Source: Cellulomonas xiejunii (GTDB lineage Bacteria > Actinomycetota > Actinomycetes > Actinomycetales > Cellulomonadaceae). Taken from it: a stretch of 64,000 bases of DNA. Both the position numbers and the translations under genes were made by a program. Of the stretch, positions 34,081 to 41,611 are shown in pieces. The notes under the pieces were generated by a model. It was not told the origin of the DNA. It ran no database searches and was given only the letters and a program-made list of their open reading frames with translations. Position 1 is the first letter of the stretch, and every line of letters begins with the position of its first letter. The stretch lies in contig NZ_CP101987.1 in NCBI RefSeq assembly GCF_024508315.1, positions 1,984,001 through 2,048,000 on the forward strand, given 5' to 3'.

Positions 34081-35292
34081 GTGAGCAACCAGACGGAGTG
34101 GTGGGCCCCGGTGAAGTCGGACGAGAGCGTGACCGAGCTGTTCGGCGGTGACCGTGTCGCGGCTGCACCGGGTGAGCCGGAGCCGCGTCGCCGGTCCCGC
34201 GCGTCCGGGCGCAAGCGCGAGGAGCGGATGCGCAAGCAGCGCCGCCGCCGGTCCGTCTCCGTGCTGATCGTGGCTCTGGTGCTCGTGGCCGGAGCGGTCT
34301 ACGTGGTGTTCTCCCTGATGGGCAAGTCGCTCTTCGGCGGATCGGGCGACGCGGCGCAGGTGACGGACTACCCCGGGTCGGGGCGGCCGGGTGCCCCGAC
34401 GATCGTCATCGAGGCCGGCGACTCGGGGGCCGCGATCGCGACGACCCTGCACGACGCCGGCATCGTCGCGTCCGAGGAGGCCTTCCGCACGGCGTTCAAT
34501 GCGAACCCCGACGCCGCGTCCATCCAGCCCGGCACGTACCAGCTCATGCTGGAGATGAAGGCCGAGAAGGCGGTCCAGGCACTGCTCGACCCCAAGAGCA
34601 AGGTGTCGATGAAGGTCACGATCCCCGAGGGGCTGACCGCCGAGGACATCTTCACGCGCATCAGCAAGGTCGCGCTCATCAGCATCGAAGACGTCCGCGC
34701 GGCCGCGGCCGATCCCGCCGCCATCGGTCTGCCGGCCGAGGCGGGAGGCAACGTCGAGGGCTGGCTGTTCCCCTCCACCTACCAGATCGAGCCTGGCATG
34801 CAGGCGCCGGCGATCCTGGCGCAGATGGTCGCCAAGACCGTCCAGGTTCTCAACTCGAAGGGCGTGCCGCAGGACCAGTGGCAGGACGTGCTGAAGAAGG
34901 CGTCGCTGATCGAGAAGGAGGCCAAGCTCCACACGGACCGGCCCATCATGGCCCGCGCCATCCAGAACCGGCTGGACCGCGGCATGACGCTCGACGTCGA
35001 CGCCGCCGTCGCCTACGGCCTGGGGATCTCCGGGACGGCTCTGACGCGCGAGAACACGCAGGACCCGAGCAACCCGTACAACACGTACAAGCACCTGGGT
35101 CTGCCGCCGACGCCCATCGCGTCGCCCGGAGAGATCTCCATCGACGCCGCGCTCAACCCCGCCGAGGGCAAGTGGGTGTTCTGGGTCGCGATCGACCTCG
35201 AGACCGGTGAGACCCGCTTCGCCGAGACGCACGACGAGCACCAGGAGAACGTCGCGCTGCTGCGGCAGTGGCAGAAGGAGAACGGGGGGTGA
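34081..35292 (+). CDS. mltG: Endolytic transglycosylase MltG (YceG-like)
   Basis: MltG cuts nascent peptidoglycan strands at the membrane. The 403-residue protein has a charged cytoplasmic N-terminus of about 55 residues, one membrane helix (SVSVLIVALVLVAGAVYVVF), a LysM-like/YceG subdomain and the catalytic domain with ASLIEKEAK (the conserved catalytic Glu in EKEA), LDVDAAVAYGLG and NPYNTYKHLGLPPTPIASPG. GTG 34081, seven bases after the ruvX stop, is the only start giving a sensible N-terminus. Its stop overlaps aroE. Confidence 0.94.
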   Translation: MSNQTEWWAPVKSDESVTELFGGDRVAAAPGEPEPRRRSRASGRKREERMRKQRRRRSVSVLIVALVLVAGAVYVVFSLMGKSLFGGSGDAAQVTDYPGSGRPGAPTIVIEAGDSGAAIATTLHDAGIVASEEAFRTAFNANPDAASIQPGTYQLMLEMKAEKAVQALLDPKSKVSMKVTIPEGLTAEDIFTRISKVALISIEDVRAAAADPAAIGLPAEAGGNVEGWLFPSTYQIEPGMQAPAILAQMVAKTVQVLNSKGVPQDQWQDVLKKASLIEKEAKLHTDRPIMARAIQNRLDRGMTLDVDAAVAYGLGISGTALTRENTQDPSNPYNTYKHLGLPPTPIASPGEISIDAALNPAEGKWVFWVAIDLETGETRFAETHDEHQENVALLRQWQKENGG

Positions 35293-36155
35293 CGGCAGCG
35301 CACCGCCGCGCGGCGGTGCTCGGCCACCCGATCGCGCACTCGCTGTCACCCGTGCTGCACCGGGCGGCGTACGCCGCGCTGGGGCTGGACACGTGGCGGT
35401 ACGGCGCCGTCGACGTCACGGAGGAGCAGTTGCCGACGTTCCTCGCGGGTCTCGACGCGTCCTGGGCGGGACTGAGTCTGACCATGCCGCTCAAGCAGAC
35501 GGTCGTGCCGCTCCTGGACCACGTCGAGCCCCTCGCGCAGGTGGTCGGTGCCGTCAACACCGTCCTCGTGCACGGCTCGGGTCCGGGGCGCATGCTCACG
35601 GGTGCCAACACCGACGTGTACGGCCTGGTCGCCGCGATCGGTGAGGCTGGGGTCAGCGGAGGTGTGCGCTCCGCCGGCGTCGTCGGGGCGGGCGCGACCG
35701 CGGCGTCGACCCTCGCCGCGCTCGCGCAGCTGGGATGTACGTCCCCCCGGGTGTACGTGCGGTCCCAGGCGCGGGCCGGGGGCCTGTTGCGCGCTGCGCA
35801 CCGCATGGGCGTCGAACCGCGCCTGTGCCGGCTCGACGACGCGGCGGGTGAGATCGGACGGCTCGACGTGGTCGTCAGCACCCTGCCGGCGCACGCCGCG
35901 GACCCGTTGGCCGCCGCCGTGGTCGCCGACGCCGTGGTCGCCGACATCACAGGCGTGCTCCTCGACGTGTGCTACGACCCGCGACCCACGGCGCTGGCTG
36001 CCGCGTGGGCCACCCGCGGTGGGCGCGTGGTGGGCGGCGAGCGGATGCTCCTGCACCAGGCGGCCGAGCAGGTGCGGCTCATGACCGGTGCTCCGGCACC
36101 CCTCGCGGCGATGGCCGCGGCCCTGGACGACGCGCTCGCGCCCGCCGTGTCCTGA
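35289..36155 (+). CDS. aroE: Shikimate dehydrogenase
   Basis: AroE reduces 3-dehydroshikimate to shikimate with NADPH. The 288-residue protein begins with AAVLGHPIAHSLSPVLHRAAY, holding the Ser-x-Ser-like substrate site, then SLTMPLKQTVVPLLD with the catalytic Lys, VGAVNTVL, GANTDVYG with the catalytic Asp, and a divergent dinucleotide loop VGAGATAASTLAAL. The GTG at 35289 overlaps the mltG stop (GTGA). In this genome the next shikimate genes (aroC, aroK, aroB) lie 13 kb away, beyond the pilus cluster. Confidence 0.95.
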   Translation: MTAAHRRAAVLGHPIAHSLSPVLHRAAYAALGLDTWRYGAVDVTEEQLPTFLAGLDASWAGLSLTMPLKQTVVPLLDHVEPLAQVVGAVNTVLVHGSGPGRMLTGANTDVYGLVAAIGEAGVSGGVRSAGVVGAGATAASTLAALAQLGCTSPRVYVRSQARAGGLLRAAHRMGVEPRLCRLDDAAGEIGRLDVVVSTLPAHAADPLAAAVVADAVVADITGVLLDVCYDPRPTALAAAWATRGGRVVGGERMLLHQAAEQVRLMTGAPAPLAAMAAALDDALAPAVS

Positions 36156-36189
36156 CCTGCACACCGCGGACCTTCGTCCGTGCCGGACG

Positions 36190-36216
36190 CTTCAGGCGGC
36201 CTGCCACGGTGCCGAT
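36190..36216 (+). promoter_or_regulatory. Sigma-28-like promoter before pilB (CTTCAG-N15-GCCGAT)
   Basis: CTTCAG (36190-36195), 15 bases, GCCGAT (36211-36216). The -10 half matches FliA/WhiG-type GCCGAT exactly; the -35 half is the most degenerate of the four such sites in the cluster. Transcription would start about 40 bases before the pilB GTG. Confidence 0.5.
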
Positions 36217-36262
36217 GTCTCCCGAGGTGCCGCTGTCGGCGCCACGGACACAGGAGGCGTGT

Positions 36263-37936
36263 GTGAAGCAGCTCGGTGAGGTTCTGCTCGACGAAGGTCT
36301 CGTCACGGAGGCGCAGCTCCTGGCCGCGCTCGACGAGCAGCACTCCCTGGGGACGTCCCTGGGGCGCACGCTCGTCGAGCTGGGGATCCTCACCGAGGCG
36401 CAGCTCGTGCGGGCGCTGGCCGCGCAGGTCGGCATGGAGTTCGTCGACCTCGACGAGTACCCGGTCGACCGCACGGCGGTGGCGGCGGTCCCCGGTGCCC
36501 TGTGCCGGCGGCACTCGGTGCTCCCGGTCGGCGTGCGCAACGGCGCGCTGGTCCTGGCGACGGCGGACCCGGGCAACGTCGTCGCGGTCGACGACGTGCG
36601 CACCATGTCGGGCATGACGGTGGTCGCGGTCGTCGCGACCCACGACAACGTGCTGCGCGCGATCGACCGGTACTGCCGCGCCGACGGTGAGATGGAGGAC
36701 CTCACCAACGCGTTCGAGGAGTCGCACCAGCCCGAGGAGGACCTGTCGACGCGCATGGGGGACGTCCTCGACGACGAGGCCCCCATCGTCCGGTTCGTGA
36801 ACCTCCTGGTGACGCAGGCGATCACCGACCGCGCCTCCGACATCCACATCGAGCCCAGCGAGCACGACCTGCGCGTGCGCTACCGCATCGACGGCGTGCT
36901 CCACGAGACGCAGCGGGCACCCAAGAACATCACCGGCGGCGTGATCAGCCGCGTGAAGATCATGAGCGACATCGACATCGCCGAGAAGCGCAAGCCGCAG
37001 GACGGCCGCATGTCGGTCGTGCACAACGGCCGCAAGATCGACCTGCGCGTGGCGACGCTGCCCACGGTGTGGGGCGAGAAGATCGTCATGCGCATCCTCG
37101 ACAACTCCACCGCGAGCCTCGACCTGCGGGACCTGTCGTTCCTCGAGCACAACTACGCCACGTACAAGGAGTCGTACTCCAAGCCGTACGGCATGATCCT
37201 CGTCACCGGGCCCACGGGCTCGGGCAAGTCGACGACGCTGTATGCGACGCTCAACGCGGTCTCCAAGCCGGAGATCAACGTCATCACCGTCGAGGACCCG
37301 GTCGAGTACCGGCTCGGGGGCATCAACCAGGTCCAGGTGAACCCCAAGGCTGGCCTGACCTTCGCGGCGGCGCTCCGCTCGATCCTGCGGTCCGACCCCG
37401 ACGTCGTGCTCCTCGGTGAGATCCGCGACCACGAGACGGCGCAGATCGCGATCGAGGCCGCCCTCACCGGTCACCTGGTGCTCTCGACGCTGCACACGAA
37501 CGACGCGCCCTCGGCGGTCACGCGTCTGACGGAGATGGGCATCGAGCCGTTCCTCGTGGGGTCGGCGCTCGACTGCGTCGTCGCGCAGCGGCTCGCGCGG
37601 CGGCTCTGCCCGAAGTGCAAGGAGGCCTACCGTCCGACGCCTACGGAGCTCACGGCGGCGCGGTTCCCCTGGGTCGAGGGGGAGGACCTGCCGGAGTTCT
37701 TCCGGCCGGCCGGTTGCGCCGCCTGCTCGCGCACGGGCTACAAGGGGCGGCTCGCGCTGCACGAGGTGATGCGCGTCACCGAGGACATCGAGCGCCACGC
37801 GGTCGCGCACTCGTCGTCCGCGGACATCGCAGCCACGGCGGTCAAGCAGGGCATGATCACGCTCCGCGACGACGGGTGGCAGAAGGTCGCGTCGGGACTG
37901 ACGTCGATCGAGGAGATCCTCCGCGTCGTCGCGTGA
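36263..37936 (+). CDS. pilB: Type IV pilus assembly ATPase PilB (GspE family)
   Basis: PilB powers pilus extension. The 557-residue protein has an N-terminal MshEN domain (about residues 1-140) with two repeats of the LGxxLxxxGxxTEAQLxxALxxQ type, a middle N2 domain (ASDIHIEPSEHDLRVRYRIDG), Walker A (VTGPTGSGKSTTLYA near residue 318), Asp box (VEDPVEYRLGG), Walker B (DPDVVLLGEIRDHETA), His box (LVLSTLHTNDAPSA) and a zinc-binding four-Cys site (LCPKCKEAY, CAACSRTGYKGR). GTG 36263 follows AGGAGG by five bases. MshEN domains can bind c-di-GMP, but here the first Arg of each repeat is replaced (Gln, Ser). Confidence 0.96.
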   Translation: MKQLGEVLLDEGLVTEAQLLAALDEQHSLGTSLGRTLVELGILTEAQLVRALAAQVGMEFVDLDEYPVDRTAVAAVPGALCRRHSVLPVGVRNGALVLATADPGNVVAVDDVRTMSGMTVVAVVATHDNVLRAIDRYCRADGEMEDLTNAFEESHQPEEDLSTRMGDVLDDEAPIVRFVNLLVTQAITDRASDIHIEPSEHDLRVRYRIDGVLHETQRAPKNITGGVISRVKIMSDIDIAEKRKPQDGRMSVVHNGRKIDLRVATLPTVWGEKIVMRILDNSTASLDLRDLSFLEHNYATYKESYSKPYGMILVTGPTGSGKSTTLYATLNAVSKPEINVITVEDPVEYRLGGINQVQVNPKAGLTFAAALRSILRSDPDVVLLGEIRDHETAQIAIEAALTGHLVLSTLHTNDAPSAVTRLTEMGIEPFLVGSALDCVVAQRLARRLCPKCKEAYRPTPTELTAARFPWVEGEDLPEFFRPAGCAACSRTGYKGRLALHEVMRVTEDIERHAVAHSSSADIAATAVKQGMITLRDDGWQKVASGLTSIEEILRVVA

Positions 37937-37953
37937 GTCGTTGCGCGTCGCCG

Positions 37954-37980
37954 CTCAAGTCGCGCGGTACCCGGTCCGAT
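37954..37980 (+). promoter_or_regulatory. Sigma-28-like promoter before pilT (CTCAAG-N15-TCCGAT)
   Basis: CTCAAG (37954-37959), 15 bases, TCCGAT (37975-37980), in the 127-base gap between pilB and pilT. A start about seven bases later would give a leader of about 75 nt. Confidence 0.6.
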
Positions 37981-38063
37981 GAGACAAGGGCACCCTCGGG
38001 TGCACTGGAGCGCGGCCGTCCCGACGACACCGCGGCGCAGGACAGACGCATGTGGAGGACGAC

Positions 38064-39686
38064 GTGACCGACGCCTACCAGGGCCACCCGAGCGGAGCGT
38101 CGCGCCCGCTGCCGCCGTACCGGCCCGCCGGACCGCAGGCCGGCCCGGGTGGCACACCCATGTTCACGCCCGTGCCCTCCCAGAGCGCCGCGGTGTCGCA
38201 GCACCAGGCACCCGCAGCGGGCACGGGCGCACCCGCGGCGCCGGCCTACCCCTCGGCCGCCGGGACCCCGGCGTACCCGTCGGCCGGGGCGACGCAGGCG
38301 TACCCGTCGGCTGCGGGCGCGCCCGCAGCCCAGACCTACGCGCCTGCGTCGGGCGGCCCCGTCGCGGCTGCCTACACGCCGCAGACGCACGGGGGGCCTG
38401 CGGGTCAGCAGTCGTACACGCCGGCGCCCCTGCCGACCGGTGCCGTCCCGCCGCCGGCTCACGTGCCCGCACCGCAGTCGCCGCAGGTGCCACCTGCCCG
38501 GCCGCCGGCCGACGGTGCGCCGCGCCGGGCGATGGGCCAGGCGGAGCAGGCCGGTGACCTGCCCATCGACGACGTGCTGCGCGAGATGGTCCGGCTCGGG
38601 GCGTCCGACGTGCACTTCACCACCGGATCGCCGCCGATGGTCCGGATCTCGGGGTCGCTGCAGCCGCTGGACCAGTTCGGCCCCGTCATGCCGGACGGCC
38701 TGCGCCGCTCGATCTACTCGATCCTCGCCCAGAAGCAGCGGGAGAGGTACGAGGAGGAGCTCGAGCTCGACCTGTCGTACGCCGTGCGCGGGCTCGCGCG
38801 GTTCCGCGTCAACGTCTACCAGCAGCGCGAGTCCATCGGCGCGGCGTTCCGTGTGATCCCGTACGAGATCAAGCCGCTGGAGGAACTCGGCGTGCCGCCG
38901 GTCGTCGGGACGTTCGCGGGCCTGCCCCGCGGGCTCGTGCTGGTCACCGGGCCGACCGGGTCGGGCAAGTCGACGACGCTGGCCTCGATCATCGACCTGG
39001 CCAACCGCACGCGCCAGGACCACATCATGACGGTCGAGGACCCCATCGAGTTCCTCCACCGGCACAAGAAGTCGCTCGTCAACCAGCGTGAGGTCGGTGC
39101 GGACACGCACTCGTTCGCCAACGCCCTCAAGCACGTGCTGCGCCAGGACCCCGACATCATCCTCGTGGGGGAGATGCGCGACCTGGAGACGATCAGCGTC
39201 GCGCTCACCGCGGCAGAGACCGGGCACCTGGTGTTCGCGACCCTGCACACGCAGGACGCCGCCCAGACCATCGACCGCGTCATCGACGTGTTCCCGTCGC
39301 ACCAGCAGGCGCAGGTCCGCACGCAGCTCGCCGGCGCGATCCAGGCCGTGGTTTGCCAGACCCTGTGCAAGCGCACCGACCAGCCGGGCCGTGCCGTCGC
39401 GACGGAGGTCATGATCGCGACGCCCGCCATCCGCAACCTCATCCGCGAGGGCAAGACGCACCAGATCTACTCCTCGATGCAGGCGGGGGCGAAGCAGGGC
39501 ATGCACACGCTCGACCAGCACCTCGCGGAGCTGGTGAAGTCCGGCAAGATCACCTACGAGGTGGGGCTCGAGAAGTGCCACCACGTCGAGGACTTCAACC
39601 GGCTCACGGGCCGGTTCTCCGGACAGTCCCAGGCGCAGGCCGGCGTGTCGAACGCGACCGGCGGCCTCGGCGGGCAGGCCTTCTGA
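38064..39686 (+). CDS. pilT: Type IV pilus retraction ATPase PilT with long N-terminal extension
   Basis: PilT depolymerises pili. The 540-residue protein is about 190 residues longer than ordinary PilT because of a low-complexity N-terminal region rich in Pro, Ala, Gln, Tyr and Thr with repeats of the AYPSA type (about residues 55-120). The ATPase follows from residue 165: LREMVRLGASDVHFTTGSPP, Walker A (VTGPTGSGKSTTLAS), VEDPIEFLH, Walker B (DPDIILVGEMRDLETI), His box (LVFATLHTQDAAQT) and the PilT-specific AIRNLIREGKTHQIYS. GTG 38064 is preferred over GTG 38052 because GGAGG (38054-38058) lies six bases before it. It is coupled to pilC by TGATG. Confidence 0.95.
   Translation: MTDAYQGHPSGASRPLPPYRPAGPQAGPGGTPMFTPVPSQSAAVSQHQAPAAGTGAPAAPAYPSAAGTPAYPSAGATQAYPSAAGAPAAQTYAPASGGPVAAAYTPQTHGGPAGQQSYTPAPLPTGAVPPPAHVPAPQSPQVPPARPPADGAPRRAMGQAEQAGDLPIDDVLREMVRLGASDVHFTTGSPPMVRISGSLQPLDQFGPVMPDGLRRSIYSILAQKQRERYEEELELDLSYAVRGLARFRVNVYQQRESIGAAFRVIPYEIKPLEELGVPPVVGTFAGLPRGLVLVTGPTGSGKSTTLASIIDLANRTRQDHIMTVEDPIEFLHRHKKSLVNQREVGADTHSFANALKHVLRQDPDIILVGEMRDLETISVALTAAETGHLVFATLHTQDAAQTIDRVIDVFPSHQQAQVRTQLAGAIQAVVCQTLCKRTDQPGRAVATEVMIATPAIRNLIREGKTHQIYSSMQAGAKQGMHTLDQHLAELVKSGKITYEVGLEKCHHVEDFNRLTGRFSGQSQAQAGVSNATGGLGGQAF
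38246..38330 (+). repeat. Imperfect repeats encoding AYPSA motifs in pilT
   Basis: Three imperfect copies of a unit coding for (P/Q)AYPSA followed by a short Gly/Ala spacer are visible. They lie in the disordered N-terminal extension of PilT. Confidence 0.6.
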
Positions 39687-40918
39687 TGGCGACCGCGACG
39701 AAGACCTTCGAGTACGCGGTCCGGGACCGGGCCGGCAAGATCGTCAAGGGCCGCGTCGAGGCCCCGAACCAGGCCGCGGTGGCCAACCGGCTGCGCGAGA
39801 TGGGCCTCGCAGCGGTCTCGATCTCCGAGGTCAGCACCGCCGGCCTGCAGTCCGAGATCAACATCCCCGGCTTCGGCGGCAACAAGATCAAGCTCAAGGA
39901 CCTGTCGATCATGGCGCGCCAGCTGGCGACGATGATCGACTCGGGTCTGTCGCTCCTGCGCGCGCTGACGATCCTCGCGGAGCAGACCGAGTCCAAGCCG
40001 CTGGCGAAGATCCTCGGGCAGGTGCGCTCCGACGTCGAGGTGGGGACCGCCTTCTCGGTGGCGCTCGGGAAGCACGAGGACGTGTTCCCGCCGTTGATGA
40101 TCAACATGGTCAAGGCGGGTGAGGTCGGCGGGTTCCTCGACGAGGCGCTCATCTCGGTCGCCAACAACTTCGAGGCCGAGGTCAAGCTCCGCGGCAAGAT
40201 CAAGTCCGCCATGACCTACCCGGTCGTGGTGTTCGTCGTGGCAATCCTCGCGATGATCGGCATGCTGCTGTTCATCGTCCCGATCTTCGCGGAGATGTTC
40301 GCGACCCTCGGTGGCGAGCTGCCATTCCTCACGCGGGTCCTCGTGGTGCTCTCGAACATCATGAAGTGGACCATCGTGCCGACCGCCATCGGGCTCGTGG
40401 CGTTCAGCGTCTGGTGGCGCAAGCACAAGAACGACCCGCCGATCCGGGAACGGCTCGACCCGCTCATGCTCCGGGTGCCGGTGTTCGGCCCGCTCGCACG
40501 CAAGATCGCGATCTCGCGCTTCACGCGGAACTTCAGCACGATGATCCACGCGGGCGTCCCGCTCCTCCAGGCCCTGGACATCGTCGGCGCGACCAGCGGC
40601 AACATCGTGATCGAGCGCGCGGCACGCGCCGTGCAGGACTCGGTGCGCAGGGGCGAGTCGCTCTCGGGACCGCTGTCCCAGCACCCCGTGTTCCCGCCGA
40701 TGGTCGTGCAGATGATGGCCGTCGGCGAGGACACCGGGGCCCTGGACACGATGCTCGCGAAGGTCGCCGACTTCTACGACCAGGAGGTCGAGGCGACGAC
40801 GGAGCAGCTCACGAGCCTCATCGAGCCGCTCATGATCGTCGGCATCGGCGGGATCATCGGCTTCATCGTCATCGGTCTGTACATGCCGATCTTCCAGATC
40901 TTCAACGTCATCCAGTAG
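39686..40918 (+). CDS. pilC: Type IV pilus inner-membrane platform protein PilC (GspF family)
   Basis: PilC is the membrane platform that couples the ATPases to pilin addition. The 410-residue protein has two homologous GspF domains: residues about 75-200 (LSIMARQLATMIDSGLSLLRAL, KAGEVGGFLDEAL) and about 275-400 (RFTRNFSTMIHAGVPLLQAL, VGEDTGALDTMLAKVADFYDQEVE), with membrane helices at about 180-205, 225-245 and 380-402. The ATG overlaps the pilT stop. The N-terminal 65 residues form the cytoplasmic VRDRAGKIVKGRVEAPNQAAVANRL segment common in GspF proteins. Confidence 0.96.
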   Translation: MATATKTFEYAVRDRAGKIVKGRVEAPNQAAVANRLREMGLAAVSISEVSTAGLQSEINIPGFGGNKIKLKDLSIMARQLATMIDSGLSLLRALTILAEQTESKPLAKILGQVRSDVEVGTAFSVALGKHEDVFPPLMINMVKAGEVGGFLDEALISVANNFEAEVKLRGKIKSAMTYPVVVFVVAILAMIGMLLFIVPIFAEMFATLGGELPFLTRVLVVLSNIMKWTIVPTAIGLVAFSVWWRKHKNDPPIRERLDPLMLRVPVFGPLARKIAISRFTRNFSTMIHAGVPLLQALDIVGATSGNIVIERAARAVQDSVRRGESLSGPLSQHPVFPPMVVQMMAVGEDTGALDTMLAKVADFYDQEVEATTEQLTSLIEPLMIVGIGGIIGFIVIGLYMPIFQIFNVIQ

Positions 40919-40943
40919 GCGCGGGCCGAACGGGTGATCATGC

Positions 40944-40958
40944 GCACCGATTCGGTGC
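40944..40958 (+). terminator. Short hairpin just upstream of the pilin promoter
   Basis: GCACCG-ATT-CGGTGC (40944-40958) lies between the pilC stop and the CTCAAG box of the pilin promoter. It could be a weak terminator for pilC or an operator; too short to decide. Confidence 0.3.
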
Positions 40959-40963
40959 GGTCG

Positions 40964-40990
40964 CTCAAGGCGGCGGCAGTCACTGTCGAT
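40964..40990 (+). promoter_or_regulatory. Sigma-28-like promoter before the major pilin (CTCAAG-N15-GTCGAT)
   Basis: CTCAAG (40964-40969), 15 bases, GTCGAT (40985-40990). The predicted leader of about 70 nt contains an 8-bp hairpin (41011-41030, one G-U pair, loop TGAT) that could stabilise the mRNA, then a pyrimidine-rich unpaired stretch and CAGGAGG. Confidence 0.6.
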
Positions 40991-41065
40991 GAACCGGATG
41001 TACGACCCGAACCGGCCCTGATGGGCTGGTCTTCCTTTCCGATATCGCACACACAGGAGGCCGGC

Positions 41066-41530
41066 GTGATCGCTCGGATCCGCAAGTCCATCGACGAGAA
41101 GGACCGGGGTTTCACCCTGATCGAGCTCCTCGTCGTCATGATCATCATCGGGATCCTCGCGGCCATCGCGATCCCCGTGTTCCTCAACCAGCGCAAGAAG
41201 GCGAACGACACGGCTGCCGTGTCCGACGTGTCGACGCTGGGCAAGGAGATCGCGACGTTCTACGTCGACGCGACCGCGCCGCTCGCGACGACCGGCACGG
41301 CCACGGCCGGCGTGTTCCTCGGCGGCGGGCGCTACGCGATCCAGGGCAACGACGCCGGCAAGGCGAGCAACGGCGTGACGGCGGCGACCTACTCGCACAC
41401 CGGCACCGACGTGGTCCAGGCGTCCACCAGCTGGTGCGTCGAGGTCGTGTACTCGGGTGGTTCGCAGGGCGCGACCTCCGAGGTCTCGTACAGCGCGCAG
41501 GACGGCCTGGACAAGACCGGCGGTTGCTGA
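41066..41530 (+). CDS. pilA: Major type IV pilin (PilA-like)
   Basis: A 154-residue prepilin. After a 14-residue leader it has the type III signal DRG/FTLIELLVVMIIIGILAAIAIP, with Gly at -1, Phe at +1 and Glu at +5, the features needed for PilD cleavage, N-methylation and assembly. The mature protein has about 140 residues with a C-terminal Cys pair (STSWCVEV and TGGC at the very end) that could form the pilin disulfide loop. GTG 41066 follows CAGGAGG by five bases. Its own promoter and a following 17-bp hairpin indicate the highest expression in the cluster, consistent with the major subunit. Confidence 0.93.
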   Translation: MIARIRKSIDEKDRGFTLIELLVVMIIIGILAAIAIPVFLNQRKKANDTAAVSDVSTLGKEIATFYVDATAPLATTGTATAGVFLGGGRYAIQGNDAGKASNGVTAATYSHTGTDVVQASTSWCVEVVYSGGSQGATSEVSYSAQDGLDKTGGC

Positions 41531-41546
41531 CCTTCGAGTGAGTGTC

Positions 41547-41584
41547 GTGTGGTGGTGGCGGGCCTCGGCCCGCCACCACCACAC
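41547..41584 (+). terminator. Perfect 17-bp hairpin between major and minor pilin genes
   Basis: GTGTGGTGGTGGCGGGC (41547-41563) pairs base for base with 41568-41584 around a CTCG loop, 17 bases after the pilA stop and 28 before the next start. It is the longest perfect hairpin I noticed in the window. It should terminate or stabilise pilA mRNA and let only a fraction of transcripts continue into the minor pilins. Confidence 0.8.
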
Positions 41585-41611
41585 GAGTACGTCCATCAGA
41601 GGAGACCGAGG

